Part shown: positions 6,393-7,100 of the stretch, in pieces
Position numbering within the stretch: the first letter of the stretch is position 1
How the letters are laid out: every line of letters begins with the position of its first letter
NCBI GenBank assembly: GCA_016840945.1
Contig: JAEORJ010000411.1
Coordinates: 1 to 7,100, forward strand
Source of the DNA: Candidatus Gerdarchaeota archaeon
GTDB lineage: Archaea > Asgardarchaeota > Heimdallarchaeia > JABLTI01
Length of the DNA: 7,100 nucleotides
Direction of reading: 5' to 3'
The notes under the pieces: generated by a model
What the model saw: the letters and a program-made list of their open reading frames with translations, nothing else
What the model was told of the DNA's origin: nothing
Database searches by the model: none
Made by a program: the position numbers and the translations under genes

Positions 6393-6432
6393 TCAAGACA
6401 CAAACTTCTTCTGTAAGGTTTAGAAATCCAAT
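6393..6432 (-). repeat. Dispersed 3'-flank element, copy 5
   Basis: Read on the plus strand it shows CAAGACACAAAC, TTCTTCTGTAAGG and AGAAATCCAATT. It shares about 23 of 32 core bases with copy 3. It lies 79 bases after the stop of the right-edge gene and 54 bases before the GTG of the antitoxin gene, the only copy nearer to the next gene than to the previous one. Confidence 0.65.
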
Positions 6433-6444
6433 TTAGCAATGACA

Positions 6445-6461
6445 TACTTAGGAGGTAAGTA
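6445..6461 (-). other. Small hairpin with a CCUCC loop in the 3' flank of the right-edge gene
   Basis: TACTTA and TAAGTA form a perfect 6-bp inverted repeat around a 5-base loop. In the minus-strand RNA the loop reads CCUCC. It starts about 50 bases after the stop codon and is followed by dispersed element copy 5, not by a T run, so it does not look like an intrinsic terminator. The stem is short and AU-rich, and stability in a thermophile would be doubtful. Confidence 0.3.
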
Positions 6462-6511
6462 CAGGTTATCTGAACATCTCGACAAGATACAATAAGGGTA
6501 CAACAAACCTT

Positions 6512-7100
6512 TCAAAAAGAATTTTTAAAGGGATATTCTTTTGAATACAATTTTAGGTTTTGTTTAACTGTTTTAAGATTTAAAGTATAAAGATCGGAAA
6601 ACTGAGGTAAATGAATTAAGTGTTTACTGAAAATGAACATCACTGATGAGATTATTTCTTCAGGAATAGATAAAATCTCTATCGGATCAATTAACTCAGT
6701 TATTCTTTGATATACGAACGATCGTGCTTTAGAATTGTAATTTGCCAATAACACCACAACACTTGGACCGCTAAATCTGAGGATCATTTCAGGTGTAATA
6801 GTATTAGTCTCTAATTGCTCGAGTAAATGCTCAAAGTAATCAAGGCAAAAACATTCAATCCTGAATAGCTCACTAGATAAGTTAGGTCCATTTTTCTTAT
6901 AGATTTCAATAAACTGTTTCTTATCAAAAGGCATTGTTAGTAAGTATTTATTATGAAGAAGAATGTCCCCTCTTGCTTCATAAATAAGATTGGAAAATAA
7001 GATAAAGGCTTCATAAGATGTTAAATTTAGGTTGTAGTCATAATTAATAGTATGAAACATAGTACTTGTTTTATCTTCATATAATGAAAAATCGCTTAAT
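6512..7100 (-). CDS. Helical cytosolic protein of unknown function, probably partial at the right edge
   Basis: The reading frame has an ATG at 7060, but it stays open upstream for 13 more codons to the window end (LSDFSLYEDKTST), with no ribosome site before that ATG. The true start is therefore probably outside the window and the visible 196 codons are a C-terminal part. The product is predicted to be mostly helical, with repeated amphipathic stretches such as YEAFILFSNLIYEAR, the Phe/Cys-rich IECFCLDYFEHLLEQL, and ITPEMILRFSGPSVVVLLANY. It has no signal peptide, clear membrane segment or catalytic motif. The texture recalls armadillo or HEAT-like solenoids, but no repeat consensus is met, so this is only an impression. 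The stop is followed by a 172-base spacer with a small hairpin and dispersed element copy 5. I do not recognise the family. Confidence 0.7.
   Translation of the reverse strand, partial: LSDFSLYEDKTSTMFHTINYDYNLNLTSYEAFILFSNLIYEARGDILLHNKYLLTMPFDKKQFIEIYKKNGPNLSSELFRIECFCLDYFEHLLEQLETNTITPEMILRFSGPSVVVLLANYNSKARSFVYQRITELIDPIEILSIPEEIISSVMFIFSKHLIHLPQFSDLYTLNLKTVKQNLKLYSKEYPFKNSF

Noticed and set aside
731..6432. The five spaced repeats as a CRISPR array or insertion-sequence ends
   Set aside because: They are diverged, separated by whole genes and all in one orientation, with no spacers, no terminal inverted repeats, no target duplications and no cas or transposase gene.

Overview
This window is AT-rich, gene-sparse DNA with every recognisable gene on the minus strand, so transcription runs right to left. 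The likely source is an archaeon. Putative promoters are TATA-like boxes centred about 26 bases before start codons (short-leader or leaderless style), one Shine-Dalgarno-like site serves a gene inside an operon, and there is a large Asn/Ile-rich NosD-type beta-helix protein with the 'GxGTxxDPYIIE' entry motif and 'GNYWSDW' exit motif common in archaeal envelope proteins. The low GC, generous spacers, HEAT-repeat protein and several orphan secreted proteins fit an Asgard (Promethearchaeota) genome best. This is inference, and no ribosomal or ESCRT/actin marker is present to prove it.

Layout in transcription order, right to left: (1) 7100-6512, an unrecognised helical cytosolic protein that is open to the window edge and so probably partial. 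(2) 6330-6091 and 6078-5713, a two-gene operon of a DUF433 antitoxin and a DUF5615 PIN-like toxin. (3) 5565-4615, a secreted lectin-like membrane protein with one C-terminal membrane segment. (4) 4339-2072, a 755-residue membrane-anchored right-handed beta-helix (NosD-like) protein. (5) 1836-823, a HEAT-repeat protein with an unrecognised C-terminal half. (6) 557-1, the N-terminal part of a secreted protein of unknown function that runs off the left edge.

The most interesting structure is in the spacers. Each of the five intergenic regions longer than 100 bases carries one copy of a diverged element of about 40 bases. All copies have the same orientation. Each lies 27-79 bases after a stop codon and is followed by a T-rich tract on the transcribed-sense strand. 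The only spacer without a copy is the 12-base gap inside the toxin-antitoxin operon. The element therefore appears to mark ends of transcription units, perhaps as a 3'-UTR, processing or termination signal, or else as a dispersed intergenic repeat with a position preference. It is not explained by any gene and resembles no element family I recognise.

The genes do not form an obvious pathway. Three (left-edge protein, NosD-like, lectin-like) are exported or membrane-anchored and probably belong to the cell envelope. The toxin-antitoxin pair is a self-contained module. The two helical proteins are probably cytosolic scaffold or adaptor types of unknown role.
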